A DNA stretch of 60,272 bases from Candidatus Cloacimonadota bacterium (GCA_034722995.1 JAYEOL010000026.1:1-60272); one strand, 5' to 3'. Positions 17,036-25,837 are shown, numbered from the stretch's first letter. The notes: generated by a model not told the origin, from the sequence alone. Translations and numbers: made by a program.

Positions 17036-18591
17036 TATTTCTCATTAATTTCCAATTCATTTTCCCGGGATGACTCCAAAATTTGATGCTCAAAGTTTGA
17101 TTTAACCTGTTTGCAAAATGAATGTAATTCTTTTTCTATTTCTTCTGTAACTCCTTCTGGTTGAAGAAGTTTCTTTCCTAACCCTTTGTATTCTGTATCT
17201 ATCATTTGAAATATTTCTCTTTCAACAACAGGAATAATTTCAAGAGGGAGGTCATCTAAATATCCATTATAAGCCAAAAAAATCACAGCAATCTGTTTCT
17301 CAACAGGAATTGGAACATACTGGCCTTGCTTAAGCACTTCAACCAGGCGATAACCCCTTGTAAGTTGCTGCTGGGTATCCTTATCTAATTCTGTGCCAAA
17401 TTTTGCAAAGGCTTCTAATTCTCTGAATTGTGCAAGTTCAATTCTAAGTTTTCCCGCAACATCTTTCATAGCTTTAATTTGAGCATTTCCTCCAACACGA
17501 GATACAGAATCTCCCGCATTAATTGCTGGTCTTATTCCTGAATAAAACAACTTTGTCTCTAAATAAATCTGTCCATCAGTTATTGAAATCACATTTGTAG
17601 GAATATAAGTTGAGATATCACTTGCCTGGGTTTCAATAATTGGAAGAGCAGTTAATGACCCACCACCAAGTTCATCACTTAATTTTGATGCCCTTTCAAG
17701 AAGACGAGAATGTAGATAAAATACATCTCCTGGATATGCTTCTCTACCAGGTGGTCTACGAAGGAGTAAAGATAACTGTCTGTATGCAATTGCATGTTTT
17801 GATAAATCATCATAAATAACCAATGCATGTTTCCCCTGGTCTCTAAAATATTCACCAATAGTTGCACCGGCATAAGGAGCAATATATTGTATAGACGGTG
17901 GTTCAGAAGCAGATGCTGAAACTATTATAGAATAATCAAGAGCTTTATGCTTTCTAAGGGCTTCTACAACCTTTGCAACAGAGGATCTTTTCTGCCCAAT
18001 TGCAACATAAATACAATAGACATCAGCATCTTTCTGGCTGATAATTGTATCAACAGCTAATGCTGTTTTCCCCGTTTTTCTATCACCGATTATTAGTTCT
18101 CTTTGGCCTCTACCGATAGGTATCATTGAATCAACAGCTTTCAATCCTGTTTGTAAAGGTTCTTTAACAGGCTGCCTTTGGATAACACCTAATGCTTTTC
18201 TTTCAAGAGGCATAAATTTCTTAGCATTAACTTCACCTCTGCCATCTAATGGAATACCAAGTGGATTTATTACTCTGCCCAAAAGCTTTTCACCAACTGG
18301 AGTTTGCACAATATTTCGTGTCCTTTTAACAATATCTCCTTCTTTTATCCGGTTGGTTTCGCCTAATACAATACATCCAACATTATCTTCCTCTAAATTG
18401 AGAGCCATTCCATACACATCATTATCAAACAAAACTAATTCACTTGCCATAATATCTTTTAGACCGTATACGCGAGCAATACCATCACCAACTTCAATTA
18501 CTCTGCCAACCTCTGAGACATCAATGCGGTAATCGTACTTCTCTATCTTCTCTTTGATAATTCTACTGATTTCCTCTGGTTGTATCTTCAT
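17035..18591 (-). CDS. atpA: F-type ATP synthase alpha subunit
   Basis: 518 residues. The non-catalytic nucleotide site Walker A is GDRKTGKT (169-176). [43 protein letters not shown] and the Q-rich C-terminal helices are typical. It partners AtpD in the F1 hexamer. It lies 87 nt after atpH, the widest gap between structural genes apart from the MTase insertion and the gap between the two c genes. Confidence 0.98.
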   Translation of the reverse strand: MKIQPEEISRIIKEKIEKYDYRIDVSEVGRVIEVGDGIARVYGLKDIMASELVLFDNDVYGMALNLEEDNVGCIVLGETNRIKEGDIVKRTRNIVQTPVGEKLLGRVINPLGIPLDGRGEVNAKKFMPLERKALGVIQRQPVKEPLQTGLKAVDSMIPIGRGQRELIIGDRKTGKTALAVDTIISQKDADVYCIYVAIGQKRSSVAKVVEALRKHKALDYSIIVSASASEPPSIQYIAPYAGATIGEYFRDQGKHALVIYDDLSKHAIAYRQLSLLLRRPPGREAYPGDVFYLHSRLLERASKLSDELGGGSLTALPIIETQASDISTYIPTNVISITDGQIYLETKLFYSGIRPAINAGDSVSRVGGNAQIKAMKDVAGKLRIELAQFRELEAFAKFGTELDKDTQQQLTRGYRLVEVLKQGQYVPIPVEKQIAVIFLAYNGYLDDLPLEIIPVVEREIFQMIDTEYKGLGKKLLQPEGVTEEIEKELHSFCKQVKSNFEHQILESSRENELEINEK

Positions 18592-18678
18592 ATTTACCTT
18601 TCCATTATCTGAAAAACAGGTTTTTACTTTAAACTTAATTTAAAATCTTGCAGTAGAAAATACTTATATAATATAAAT

Positions 18679-19209
18679 CTAAAATTCTTTCTTAAAATTC
18701 AATAAGCTATTTGTTATTGAAGCATTTATTGCCAGATTTTCATTATACACTAAAAATCCACCTTTTATTCTCTTATCAATATTATGTTTAAGATGCACTT
18801 CACCTGATACATAGCTTTTAACAAATTCATTGATTTTCTTTAAAGTTTTAGAGTCAATTGGGTAAGCGGTTAGCAATTGGAAATCATAAATATTTAATCT
18901 TTGATGAATCTGGCTGATTATTTGATGACAGATATCCTTTAAAAAAAATATTCTATCAGCATCAACAAGTACTTTCAAAAAATCATTAAACCTATCACTA
19001 ATTTTCAGCCCTTCTGCAAGTTTTTCTAATACCTCTTTCTTGAATCTATTTTCAGCAACGGGCGAAATCAAAAATTCTTCTATTTGCTTGTTATCCCGCA
19101 AGAAATTCGTAAGAATCTCTACTTCATTTTCTAATAACTTTAGCTCATCAGACTGAAAAGTTTGTACTAATGCATTAGAATACCGTTTTGCAATAATATT
19201 CCTAATCAA
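18679..19209 (-). CDS. atpH: F-type ATP synthase delta subunit
   Basis: 176 residues. The N-terminal helical domain (IAKRYSNALVQTF..LLENEVEILTNFLRDN) and the C-terminal GGFLVYNENLAINASITNSLLNFKKEF, which contacts the b subunit, identify the peripheral stalk subunit. The start is a TTG that overlaps the atpF stop (TTGA). The AAGGA ribosome binding site 6 nt upstream belongs to a palindromic repeat lodged in the end of atpF, so this gene's translation start seems to depend on that repeat. Confidence 0.93.
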   Translation of the reverse strand: MIRNIIAKRYSNALVQTFQSDELKLLENEVEILTNFLRDNKQIEEFLISPVAENRFKKEVLEKLAEGLKISDRFNDFLKVLVDADRIFFLKDICHQIISQIHQRLNIYDFQLLTAYPIDSKTLKKINEFVKSYVSGEVHLKHNIDKRIKGGFLVYNENLAINASITNSLLNFKKEF

Positions 19210-19748
19210 CTTTCATCCTTCGTCCCGATTGAATCGGGACTATGGAGAACGGGCTTTCTCTCCTTTGATTGCTTTCTCCCAGTTTTTATAAGACTGTTTA
19301 TCAGTTTAATATCATCTTTTTCTGTAAGTTTTTTCCCTATGATTTTATCAGTAAGTGAAACAACAAACTCTCCAATTTCTTTTTCAATACTCTTCTTCGC
19401 TTTTTTAACTTCACTTTCCATAATCTTTTGGGTTTCAGCCATTAAGACATCTTTTTCGGTATTAGCCTCTTTCAGTATTTGTTCTCCAGTAAGCTTGGCA
19501 TTAGTAATAGCTTCATCTCTAATTTCTCTTGCTTCTTTTCTTGCTTTATGCAACATTTCCTTCTGTGATTTTAACATCTTAGCAGACTCCTCTTGACCTC
19601 TTTTAGCATTTTCTAAATCGTCCTTAATTTGTTTCTGCCTTTTATTAAGGAAACTAACAAGTGATTTATACAGCAGTTTTTTCAATATTATAAGAAGCAA
19701 AATAAAGTTCAAGATGACTAAGATCAAAGTAAAATCAATACTTATCAT
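19206..19748 (-). CDS. atpF: F-type ATP synthase b subunit with palindrome-encoded tail
   Basis: 180 residues. One N-terminal membrane helix (TLILVILNFILLLIILKKLLY) is followed by a long charged coiled coil (residues 30-150) ending near FVVSLTDKIIGKKLTEKDD, the usual end of b subunits. The last ~15 residues (KPVLHSPDSIGTKDES) look foreign. They are encoded by a repeat centred on GTCCCGATT-G-AATCGGGAC (19222-19240) that also occurs upstream of the nitrilase gene. The tail is dispensable in family terms. It is the single b-type gene here (no b'). Confidence 0.93.
   Translation of the reverse strand: MISIDFTLILVILNFILLLIILKKLLYKSLVSFLNKRQKQIKDDLENAKRGQEESAKMLKSQKEMLHKARKEAREIRDEAITNAKLTGEQILKEANTEKDVLMAETQKIMESEVKKAKKSIEKEIGEFVVSLTDKIIGKKLTEKDDIKLINSLIKTGRKQSKERKPVLHSPDSIGTKDES
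19211..19255. repeat. TTCTCC-hairpin-CGAAGGATGAA repeat inside atpF
   Basis: On the minus strand: GTTCTCCATAG, palindrome GTCCCGATTGAATCGGGAC (reading as TCCCGATTCAATCGGGA), then CGAAGGATGAA. The intergenic copy at 36178-36221 on the plus strand shares TTCTCC-x-TAG and CGAAGGATGAA around a different hairpin. Provides atpF codons and the atpH ribosome binding site. Confidence 0.7.
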
Positions 19749-19775
19749 AAATTAATCTCCAGATAAAAATAGCAA

Positions 19776-20012
19776 TTATACTGCAAAAATTAAAAGCAAA
19801 GCGATAACCAATGAATATATTCCTGTTGATTCAGAAACAGCCTGGCCAACCAACATTGTTCGGGTTATCAGTCCTGCATTTTCTGGTGAACGGGAGATAG
19901 ATTCGCATGCTTTACCTGCTGTAAATCCTTCGCCAATACCAGGTCCCAAAGCACCCATACCCATACAAAGTCCTGCTCCTAAAAGAGCAGCTGCTCTAAT
20001 TATTTCTGACAT
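19776..20012 (-). CDS. atpE: F-type ATP synthase c subunit, single hairpin, two-carboxylate type
   Basis: 78 residues forming one helical hairpin. The ion site can be read by alignment with Ilyobacter tartaricus c (Q32, E65, S66): here they are Glu28 (GPGIGEGF), Glu61 and Ser62 ([14 protein letters not shown]). Glu in helix 1 gives the two-carboxylate arrangement described for the sodium-driven Fusobacterium nucleatum rotor. Sodium coupling is therefore likely but not proven. It follows a second c gene encoding a three-hairpin protein; the two would share one ring or be alternatives. Confidence 0.95.
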   Translation of the reverse strand: MSEIIRAAALLGAGLCMGMGALGPGIGEGFTAGKACESISRSPENAGLITRTMLVGQAVSESTGIYSLVIALLLIFAV

Positions 20013-20028
20013 TTTTCCTCCTACTTCC

Positions 20029-20108
20029 TACCACTAAGGCACAAAGATATAAAGATTAATTTCGATTTTCCTTCTTTAAACCTTTTCTTATTTTGTGACT
20101 TTGTGGTA
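20029..20108. repeat. Inverted repeat between the two c-subunit genes
   Basis: TACCACTAAGGCACAAAG (20029-20046) pairs, with a few mismatches, with TTTTGTGACTTTGTGGTA (20091-20108). The arms belong to the common CCACAAAGACACAAAG repeat type, also seen near 28629-28655, 30080-30107 and 36165-36220. A hairpin here could act on mRNA stability between the c genes. Confidence 0.5.
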
Positions 20109-20136
20109 TAATTAATATTATTCATAACAATATTTT

Positions 20137-20865
20137 TTATGCTACAAAAATTAACAAAAATGCAACCACTAAAGAATATATTGATGTTGATTCTGCAACA
20201 GCAGCACCTACAAACATTGTTCTCGTTAATAATGGGGATTGTTTAGGAAATTTGCTTATTGACTCAACTGATTTGCCAGCTACAATACCTATACCAAGAC
20301 CAGGACCAAATGTTCCAAATCCCATAGAAAGTGCTGCACCTAAAAATGCAAAGCATTTTGCGATACTATTTCCAGTAGAAGTAGAATATAAAAGTAAAAT
20401 TGATACAACCAGAGCAAAAACCGCAGAGGTTTCGGATAAAGCTTGTCCAATAAGCATATTAGCAGTAAGAAGTTTAGCTTCTCTTGGCTGTCTCCCAATC
20501 CCTTTGCAAGCTTGACCTCCAGTATAACCAATTCCTAAACCTGTTCCAACGCATCCAGTTCCTATTACTAAACCTGCAGCAAAAAGTGAGGCTACCGTCT
20601 GCCAACCAACATTAGAATCTCGCATACCTCCAAATAAAAGAAGCATCGCAACAACAAGAGCAAAAATTGCACCTGTTTCTGTTATTGCCTGGCCAATTAG
20701 CATTGTTCTTAATAGAGAATCACTTGCTTTAGGCTGTCTCATTAATGCTCGTGTAGCATTGGCAGCTATAAATCCTTCACCAATCCCTGCACCAACTGAT
20801 GAGATGCCCACGGCAAGTGCTGCACCTAAATATGATGCAATAGAAATAAAATCAACTAAATTCAT
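20137..20865 (-). CDS. atpE: F-type ATP synthase c subunit, three fused hairpins (six helices)
   Basis: 242 residues made of three tandem F-type c units, about 1-80, 81-160 and 161-242. Each keeps the helix-2 carboxylate: Glu63 (GQAITETGA), Glu145 (GQALSETSA), Glu225 (GAAVAESTS). Helix-1 ligands differ: unit 1 has Glu30 (GAGIGEGF), while units 2 and 3 have Ile112 and Ile192 at that position. Unit 3 also loses the Gln before the Glu (Ala221). Multi-hairpin c subunits are known mainly from archaeal and V-type ATPases; in bacterial F-type enzymes the two-hairpin c1 of Acetobacterium woodii is the usual example. It sits between atpB and the single-hairpin atpE. Confidence 0.93.
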   Translation of the reverse strand: MNLVDFISIASYLGAALAVGISSVGAGIGEGFIAANATRALMRQPKASDSLLRTMLIGQAITETGAIFALVVAMLLLFGGMRDSNVGWQTVASLFAAGLVIGTGCVGTGLGIGYTGGQACKGIGRQPREAKLLTANMLIGQALSETSAVFALVVSILLLYSTSTGNSIAKCFAFLGAALSMGFGTFGPGLGIGIVAGKSVESISKFPKQSPLLTRTMFVGAAVAESTSIYSLVVAFLLIFVA

Positions 20866-20879
20866 TCAATCCATCTTAT

Positions 20880-21719
20880 CTATTTAATTGCTACTGCAGT
20901 ATACGATAATGCTAACATTGTAAAAACAAAAGCCTGTATAGTGCCTATGAACAAACCAAAGAAGATACTTAGACCAATAGGAATGAGTATAAATCTTATC
21001 AAATTTGAGATAACTAAAATTATTATAGCTCCTCCTAAAATATTCCCAAAAAGACGGAAAGAGATAGAAATTCCCTTTGCAACTTCGCCCACAAGGTTTA
21101 AAGGTGCCATAAAAAAAAATGGTTCTGTATAACTTTTTAGATATTTCTTAAATCCTTTTTCTTTTATTGCTGAAAAGTGAACAACTAATATTACCATCAA
21201 ACCCATCCCAAGAGGGACATTGAGATTTCTTGTTGGCTCCATATTACCCGGAATTGGTATTATCCCAATAATATTGCAGGTAAAAATAAATAGAAAAATC
21301 GTAATAATATATGGTGTAAAATAAGCCTTATCCTCTCCTAAGGTTTCAGTAACTAAATCTATAAAAAATGAATAAACCATCTCTGCAATTGATTGTACTT
21401 TTGATGGAACCAATTTCATATTTCTTCTCACAAAAAATGCAATCAAAATCAAAATTAAATCAACAGCTATGATAACTCTGATAACATTCCAGTTTATCGG
21501 AAATCTACCAAAAACCTTAATAATCTTATCAGATTGAAACTCTTTGTGAATCTGTTCCTGTATACTTTCTTCTTTTTTTATGCACTGAATACTAAATTTT
21601 CTCTGCTCATTAAATCCAACCCGAAGCTGATATTTTATTCCAAAAGATAGTGCTAATTCAACAACAAAAAGAATGACAAATATAACTAAAATTTTCTTTG
21701 TTCTTGGTTGATGGTTCAT
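20880..21719 (-). CDS. atpB: F-type ATP synthase a subunit
   Basis: 279 residues with an N-terminal membrane helix, an extracytoplasmic stretch of about 45 residues, and a C-terminal set of five or so helices. The essential Arg is Arg212 in ISISFRLFGNILGG, next to the Asn/Gly segment that faces the rotor. The end (FVFTMLALSYTAVAIK) is normal. It forms the ion path together with the c ring. The first codons are built from a short direct repeat (AACCATCAACC, AACCAAGAAC), a low-complexity pattern also present at 22139-22166. Confidence 0.95.
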   Translation of the reverse strand: MNHQPRTKKILVIFVILFVVELALSFGIKYQLRVGFNEQRKFSIQCIKKEESIQEQIHKEFQSDKIIKVFGRFPINWNVIRVIIAVDLILILIAFFVRRNMKLVPSKVQSIAEMVYSFFIDLVTETLGEDKAYFTPYIITIFLFIFTCNIIGIIPIPGNMEPTRNLNVPLGMGLMVILVVHFSAIKEKGFKKYLKSYTEPFFFMAPLNLVGEVAKGISISFRLFGNILGGAIIILVISNLIRFILIPIGLSIFFGLFIGTIQAFVFTMLALSYTAVAIK

Positions 21720-21729
21720 TGTTCTTGGT

Positions 21730-22098
21730 TCATTTGGAAATTGATTTTGTCTTTAAAGATGAAATATATTTGTTTAATTGTTTTGCGATAATAATAATTG
21801 ACTCCTGTAATTCAAGATGCTCATTTTCACTTATTAGATTTCGCGTTTCTGATTTTCGTAACCAATCTTTTGTCTCTTCTAATGAACCTCGGGTATAATA
21901 ACAGAAATGAATATTATCCTGAATATTAAACCTGCCATAACCTTCAGCAAGGTTAGCAGAAATAGAGTCTGCTGATTTTACAATTTGATAACCAACAGTA
22001 CTTTTTGCAAACTTATCCCAGCTTAAACAAATATTCCAGATTCTATTAGAAAATTCCAATGCTCTTTGATATACTCGAAGTTCTTCAATATTAGCCAT
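21730..22098 (-). CDS. Four-helix-bundle protein (23S rRNA intervening-sequence protein family)
   Basis: 122 residues matching the S23/four-helix-bundle family: ELRVYQRALEFSNRIW at 6-21, GYQIVKSADSISANLAEGYG around 36-55, YYTRGSLEETKDWLRKS around 67-83, then LNKYISSLK. Members occur inside 23S rRNA intervening sequences and as free-standing genes scattered through FCB genomes; biochemical function is unknown. Here it interrupts the atp operon between atpI and atpB. TCCTCC on the plus strand marks its ribosome binding site. It is probably a mobile or transferred gene rather than an ATP synthase component. Confidence 0.88.
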   Translation of the reverse strand: MANIEELRVYQRALEFSNRIWNICLSWDKFAKSTVGYQIVKSADSISANLAEGYGRFNIQDNIHFCYYTRGSLEETKDWLRKSETRNLISENEHLELQESIIIIAKQLNKYISSLKTKSISK

Positions 22099-22242
22099 TT
22101 TTCCTCCTAATCTATTAAAATTTTAGCAATTACCCCCAACTATCAACCATCAACTATCAACCATTTTATTCATCCTGGTATTGGTCATTGCGTAGATTTA
22201 AAATAACTCTACTCAACTAAATATCAAGCACGTAGTTAAATA

Positions 22243-22629
22243 TTAAGACTCTCTTTTCTCCTTTTTATACGAAACCAGACCTTCAAGGGCAAGGACTAAA
22301 GGTATTGAAATTAGCCCAACTAATAGTGCAAATATATTTATTTTTAGAAACTTTACAAAAGTAATTAAAATGATTGCAAAAACTAAATATCTAATATAAA
22401 AATTTTTGAATACCCCCAGCCGAGCTCTAGATTCACTTAAACCCAATAAATTTTCAGCACTCTTTGCCTGAAAATAGAAATTGACACATCCACAGATTGA
22501 ACCTAAAATATATCCTATACACAACCTGAAATTTAACGGGATGAGCAGTAATGACGCTAAATCTGTCAAGAAAATTAGCCTGAATATTTTATAAAGATAT
22601 TTCTTTGTATTATTACTTTTTATCTTCAC
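22243..22629 (-). CDS. atpI: ATP synthase protein I-like membrane protein
   Basis: 128 residues with four predicted membrane helices (about 14-35, 36-52, 74-92, 95-117) and a basic C-terminus. Position directly after atpZ and before atpB, size and topology fit AtpI, which assists c-ring assembly or Mg/Ca handling. Sequence in this family is poorly conserved, so the call rests largely on context. It overlaps the end of atpZ by 17 nt. Confidence 0.78.
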   Translation of the reverse strand: MKIKSNNTKKYLYKIFRLIFLTDLASLLLIPLNFRLCIGYILGSICGCVNFYFQAKSAENLLGLSESRARLGVFKNFYIRYLVFAIILITFVKFLKINIFALLVGLISIPLVLALEGLVSYKKEKRES

Positions 22630-22849
22630 TCCTTTTTAACAATTTATAGCAAGAAAAGACTCCAGTCACTATTCCTAACACAGTAAAGATAATAATTAGA
22701 ACTCCTCCAAGATGCCAGTGTTTATCAATCAATAAACCTATAAAGAACATCACAAGTATATTCACAACCATTGTTAAGCCCAATTGAGCCACAAGCCCAA
22801 TACCTTGAAATATCTCTTTATAATATTTTTTGTTTTTATTATCTATCAT
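22613..22849 (-). CDS. atpZ: AtpZ/AtpI-type F0F1 accessory membrane protein
   Basis: 78 residues with two membrane helices (about 14-38 and 46-67) separated by DKHWHLGG. This matches the short AtpZ-like family that precedes atpI in many anaerobes and partners it as a putative Mg/Ca channel or c-ring assembly factor. It overlaps the bactofilin stop by 4 nt, tying the cell-shape genes upstream to the atp operon. Confidence 0.82.
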   Translation of the reverse strand: MIDNKNKKYYKEIFQGIGLVAQLGLTMVVNILVMFFIGLLIDKHWHLGGVLIIIFTVLGIVTGVFSCYKLLKRSEDKK

Positions 22850-23208
22850 TTCTTTTCTGGAATCTTTTCTATTATCTCATTCTGCATTTGACACTTACCA
22901 TTCAATCTTGCTCCTGTTTCAATATCAAGAATTTTAGCAATAATATCTCCGTTTATTTGAGCTGATTTCTCTAATGTCAGACTATTTTCCACAGTGACAT
23001 TTCCATTGACAATGCCAGCAATGACTGCTTCTTTTGATTTTATATCAGCTTTAATTTTTGCTGCTTGTCCAGCTGTTAAAAAACCTGTTGATTCAATCTT
23101 TCCTTCAATTTCTCCGTCAATGCGGATACTTCCATTTGTATAAACTTCACCAATTAATCTTGTGCCTTTGCCTATTATCGTATTCAAATTACCTGACTTT
23201 TTTTTCAT
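22846..23208 (-). CDS. Bactofilin
   Basis: 120 residues with the bactofilin right-handed beta-helix repeat pattern (LIGEVYTNGSIRIDGEIEGKI, AKIKADIKSKEAVIAGIVNGNV, QINGDIIAKILDIETGARLNG) and short disordered ends. Bactofilins polymerise without nucleotide and organise wall-modifying enzymes at the membrane. The gene directly follows a membrane-anchored M23 peptidase, the same pairing as Csd1/CcmA and Hyphomonas BacA/LmdC. Together they probably act in cell shape. Confidence 0.92.
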   Translation of the reverse strand: MKKKSGNLNTIIGKGTRLIGEVYTNGSIRIDGEIEGKIESTGFLTAGQAAKIKADIKSKEAVIAGIVNGNVTVENSLTLEKSAQINGDIIAKILDIETGARLNGKCQMQNEIIEKIPEKK

Positions 23209-23222
23209 TGTTTATTTCTCCA

Positions 23223-23900
23223 TTATTTCTTTATGACTGTTTCTGGGTCAATATGCTCATTTTTATACATAATCTCAAAGTGCAGGTGTGGTGCCGAACT
23301 TTTACCTGTATTTCCTAATTCTGCGATAATATCACCCTTTTTTACGAAAAATCCTTTCTGAGCTAAAATCTTTGAATTATGTCCATAAAATGTTTTATAT
23401 CCATTTAGATGGTTAATTAAGACTGTTTTACCATAGATTTCATCATTTATTTTAATTTCTTCTATAACACCCGATGCGGCGGCAAAAATTGGGGTTCCAA
23501 TCTTTCCTGCAAGATCAATACCATAATGGCTTCTTGAGGGCAAATACGGTTTTGTTAATATAAATTCAGATACGGGTAAAAAATCTGGAATGTATTGTCG
23601 TGCATTAAGAAAATTCAGGCTTGCTATTTCTAATTCCTTAGATTTCAAAGGGATAGTGGGAAATTCATTCTTATCTTTTTTCTCATATGGTGATATTTTT
23701 TGCATCTCTTCACTTCTCTTTGCAGAAATGACCATATCTTCAAGTTCTTTAATCTTAAGCAGATAACCATGTTTTTCTCTTCTTAAAAATTTAATTTCTG
23801 AAGACTGGTTTAGAATTATATGAATTGAAATCCCAATATAACACCCGAATATTAAGGTGCTAATAATAAGTAATAAAATATAAATTGGCTTAAGTTTCAC
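23223..23900 (-). CDS. Membrane-anchored M23 (LytM-type) endopeptidase
   Basis: 225 residues: an N-terminal membrane anchor (residues 7-30), a short coiled coil (about 35-65), then a LytM domain. Metal ligands are visible in HYGIDLAG (about 132-139) and HLHFE (about 208-212). Predicted to cleave peptidoglycan cross-links in the periplasm. It overlaps parB by 4 nt and is followed by bactofilin 14 nt later, so all are probably cotranscribed. Confidence 0.9.
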   Translation of the reverse strand: MKLKPIYILLLIISTLIFGCYIGISIHIILNQSSEIKFLRREKHGYLLKIKELEDMVISAKRSEEMQKISPYEKKDKNEFPTIPLKSKELEIASLNFLNARQYIPDFLPVSEFILTKPYLPSRSHYGIDLAGKIGTPIFAAASGVIEEIKINDEIYGKTVLINHLNGYKTFYGHNSKILAQKGFFVKKGDIIAELGNTGKSSAPHLHFEIMYKNEHIDPETVIKK

Positions 23901-24727
23901 TGTGCTTTTGATATAATATTTATAATCTTATTTAATTCCTCTTCAGAATAAAAATAGATTTCTAATTTTCCTTTCTTACAACCAGTTAATTTTACTTTTG
24001 CTCCAAATATTTTTGAAAGTTCATTTTCTACTGCTAAAATATTTACATCTTTCTTTATCTTCCGCAGCTTTTTCTTCATCCTTCCAAAACTTTTCGCTTT
24101 ACCCTCTGCACTATGTACAGGAAGTTTGTTCTTAATTATATAATTTGCAAATTCCAGCTGAAGTTTAGGTTCAACCTGCAGAATAGCTCTTGCATGTCCT
24201 GTTGAAAGAACATCTGTTTTTATCATATCTAAGACTTTAGATGGGAGTTTCAATAGCCGAAGCATATTCGTAACTGCAACTCTGCTTTTGCCAACAATTT
24301 CAGCGATTCTATTATGTGTTAATTTAAATTCACTTACTAATCTCTCATATGCAAGCGCTTCATCAATTGGATTTAAATCTTCTCTTTGAATATTTTCAAT
24401 AATTGAAAGTTCAAGCATCTCAGCATCTTTAGCTGACCTAATAATTACTGGCACTTTTTCAAAACCTGCTAACTGAGCAGCAGTAAGCCGTCTTTGACCT
24501 GTTATTAATTCATATCTATCATTAGAAATCCTTCGCACAATAACTGGCTGAATAATTCCATTTTCTGAAATTGAGTCTGCTAACTCCTGCAATTTCTGTT
24601 TGTTACCAGTCTTTCTTGGTTGATATGGATTAAATTTAACCTTTTTAACATCAATAAGATTAACTTGTTTTGTTTCCTCTTCGTTGACCTTGATTAAAGC
24701 TTCCAATCCTTTGCCCAATTTACTCAT
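23897..24727 (-). CDS. parB: Chromosome partitioning protein ParB
   Basis: 276 residues. The CTP-binding/ParB-N domain contains NPYQPRK (32-38), ELADSISENGIIQPVIVR and ELITGQRRLTAAQLAG; the helix-turn-helix follows at about 127-155 (RIAEIVGKSRVAVTNMLRLL). It starts 2 nt after parA. It should bind the parS site seen at 28711-28726, 4 kb upstream. Confidence 0.96.
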   Translation of the reverse strand: MSKLGKGLEALIKVNEEETKQVNLIDVKKVKFNPYQPRKTGNKQKLQELADSISENGIIQPVIVRRISNDRYELITGQRRLTAAQLAGFEKVPVIIRSAKDAEMLELSIIENIQREDLNPIDEALAYERLVSEFKLTHNRIAEIVGKSRVAVTNMLRLLKLPSKVLDMIKTDVLSTGHARAILQVEPKLQLEFANYIIKNKLPVHSAEGKAKSFGRMKKKLRKIKKDVNILAVENELSKIFGAKVKLTGCKKGKLEIYFYSEEELNKIINIISKAQ

Positions 24728-24729
24728 AT

Positions 24730-25500
24730 TTAATCCTTTCTCTCTAATCTTAAAATCTCCATTGCTAACTTTAAGTAATTTTGTGCACCTCTTGAATTTA
24801 TATCATAAGATAAGATTGATTTTCCAAAACCAGGAGCCTCACTTAATTTTACATTTCTATCAATTATAGTATTGAAAACCTTATCGCCAAAAAATCTGCG
24901 AATTTCCTTTGCAACCTGTTCGGATAGTAGCAATCTTCTATCATACATCGTAAGCAGAATTCCAAAAATTAATAAATTTTTATTTAATCCTTTTTGAATC
25001 AGTTTTATAGTTTTTAGTAAATGAGCAATGCCTTCCAGTGCATAATACTCGCATTGAATAGGAACAAGTAAACTACTACAAGCCACTAAGGCATTTACAG
25101 TAAGTATGTTAAGTGCAGGTGGACAATCTACAATTACATAGTCAAACTTATTGTCAATTTTATATAGCACTTTTTCTAATCTTTTCTCTTTATCCTGAAA
25201 TGAGAGCAGTTCAACTTCTGCACCGATGAGGTCAATATTAGATGGAATGATTTTCAGATTAGGGATTTCAGTTGAGATTATTGCAGAGTAGATATTATTA
25301 TTACCTAACAGAAGGTCATATATTTGTTTATCTATTTTATTTTTATCAATACCCACACCGCTTGTGCAATTTGCTTGTGGGTCTAAATCAACCAAAAGAA
25401 CTTGTTTGGCATAAGTCGCTAAGGCAGCCGCAAGATTCACCGCTGTTGTGGTCTTTCCAACTCCACCTTTTTGATTTGCAATTGCGATAAATTTAGTCAT
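24730..25500 (-). CDS. parA: Chromosome partitioning ATPase ParA (Soj)
   Basis: 256 residues with the deviant Walker A KGGVGKTT (10-17), [11 protein letters not shown] (39-49) and VDCPPAL. It is a DNA-bound ATPase that segregates ParB-parS complexes. The gene is in the standard parA-parB order, but the usual adjacency to rsmG is broken by a toxin-antitoxin pair (25568-26133). Confidence 0.97.
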   Translation of the reverse strand: MTKFIAIANQKGGVGKTTTAVNLAAALATYAKQVLLVDLDPQANCTSGVGIDKNKIDKQIYDLLLGNNNIYSAIISTEIPNLKIIPSNIDLIGAEVELLSFQDKEKRLEKVLYKIDNKFDYVIVDCPPALNILTVNALVACSSLLVPIQCEYYALEGIAHLLKTIKLIQKGLNKNLLIFGILLTMYDRRLLLSEQVAKEIRRFFGDKVFNTIIDRNVKLSEAPGFGKSILSYDINSRGAQNYLKLAMEILRLERKD

Positions 25501-25567
25501 TTCAATTTATCATTAAATAATCCTTAACTAGATTAAGTCATCAGTAGATACAGCATTTGAGTCGGGC

Positions 25568-25837
25568 TTAAATATCTGAATCCATCCTTGCGATCTCTTT
25601 TTGCATTTCCTCCAGAGAAAGTTTCTTTCCCTTTTTGAATTCTTTCCTGGATTTTTCTATTATCTCCATAAAGTCTGGATTGGTGCATAATGATAAAGAT
25701 TCCAAATCTACATTCTGGAGGGAGACTATAGCTGCCACTGGTTTGCCATCAGAAGTCAGAATCAGTAATTCATCCTTTAAGTTCTTAGTATACTCGGATA
25801 GAGGTTTAGTTGCTTTTGATATGGCAAGAGTTTTCAT
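25568..25837 (-). CDS. Phd/YefM-family antitoxin
   Basis: 89 residues. The N-terminal half (AISKATKPLSEYTKNL, ILTSDGKPVAAIVSLQNVD) matches the Phd/YefM DNA-binding fold; the C-terminal half is charged and likely wraps the toxin. It overlaps the upstream RelE-like gene by 4 nt (toxin first, antitoxin second, the reverse of the common order). Expected to repress its own promoter. Confidence 0.85.
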   Translation of the reverse strand: MKTLAISKATKPLSEYTKNLKDELLILTSDGKPVAAIVSLQNVDLESLSLCTNPDFMEIIEKSRKEFKKGKKLSLEEMQKEIARMDSDI

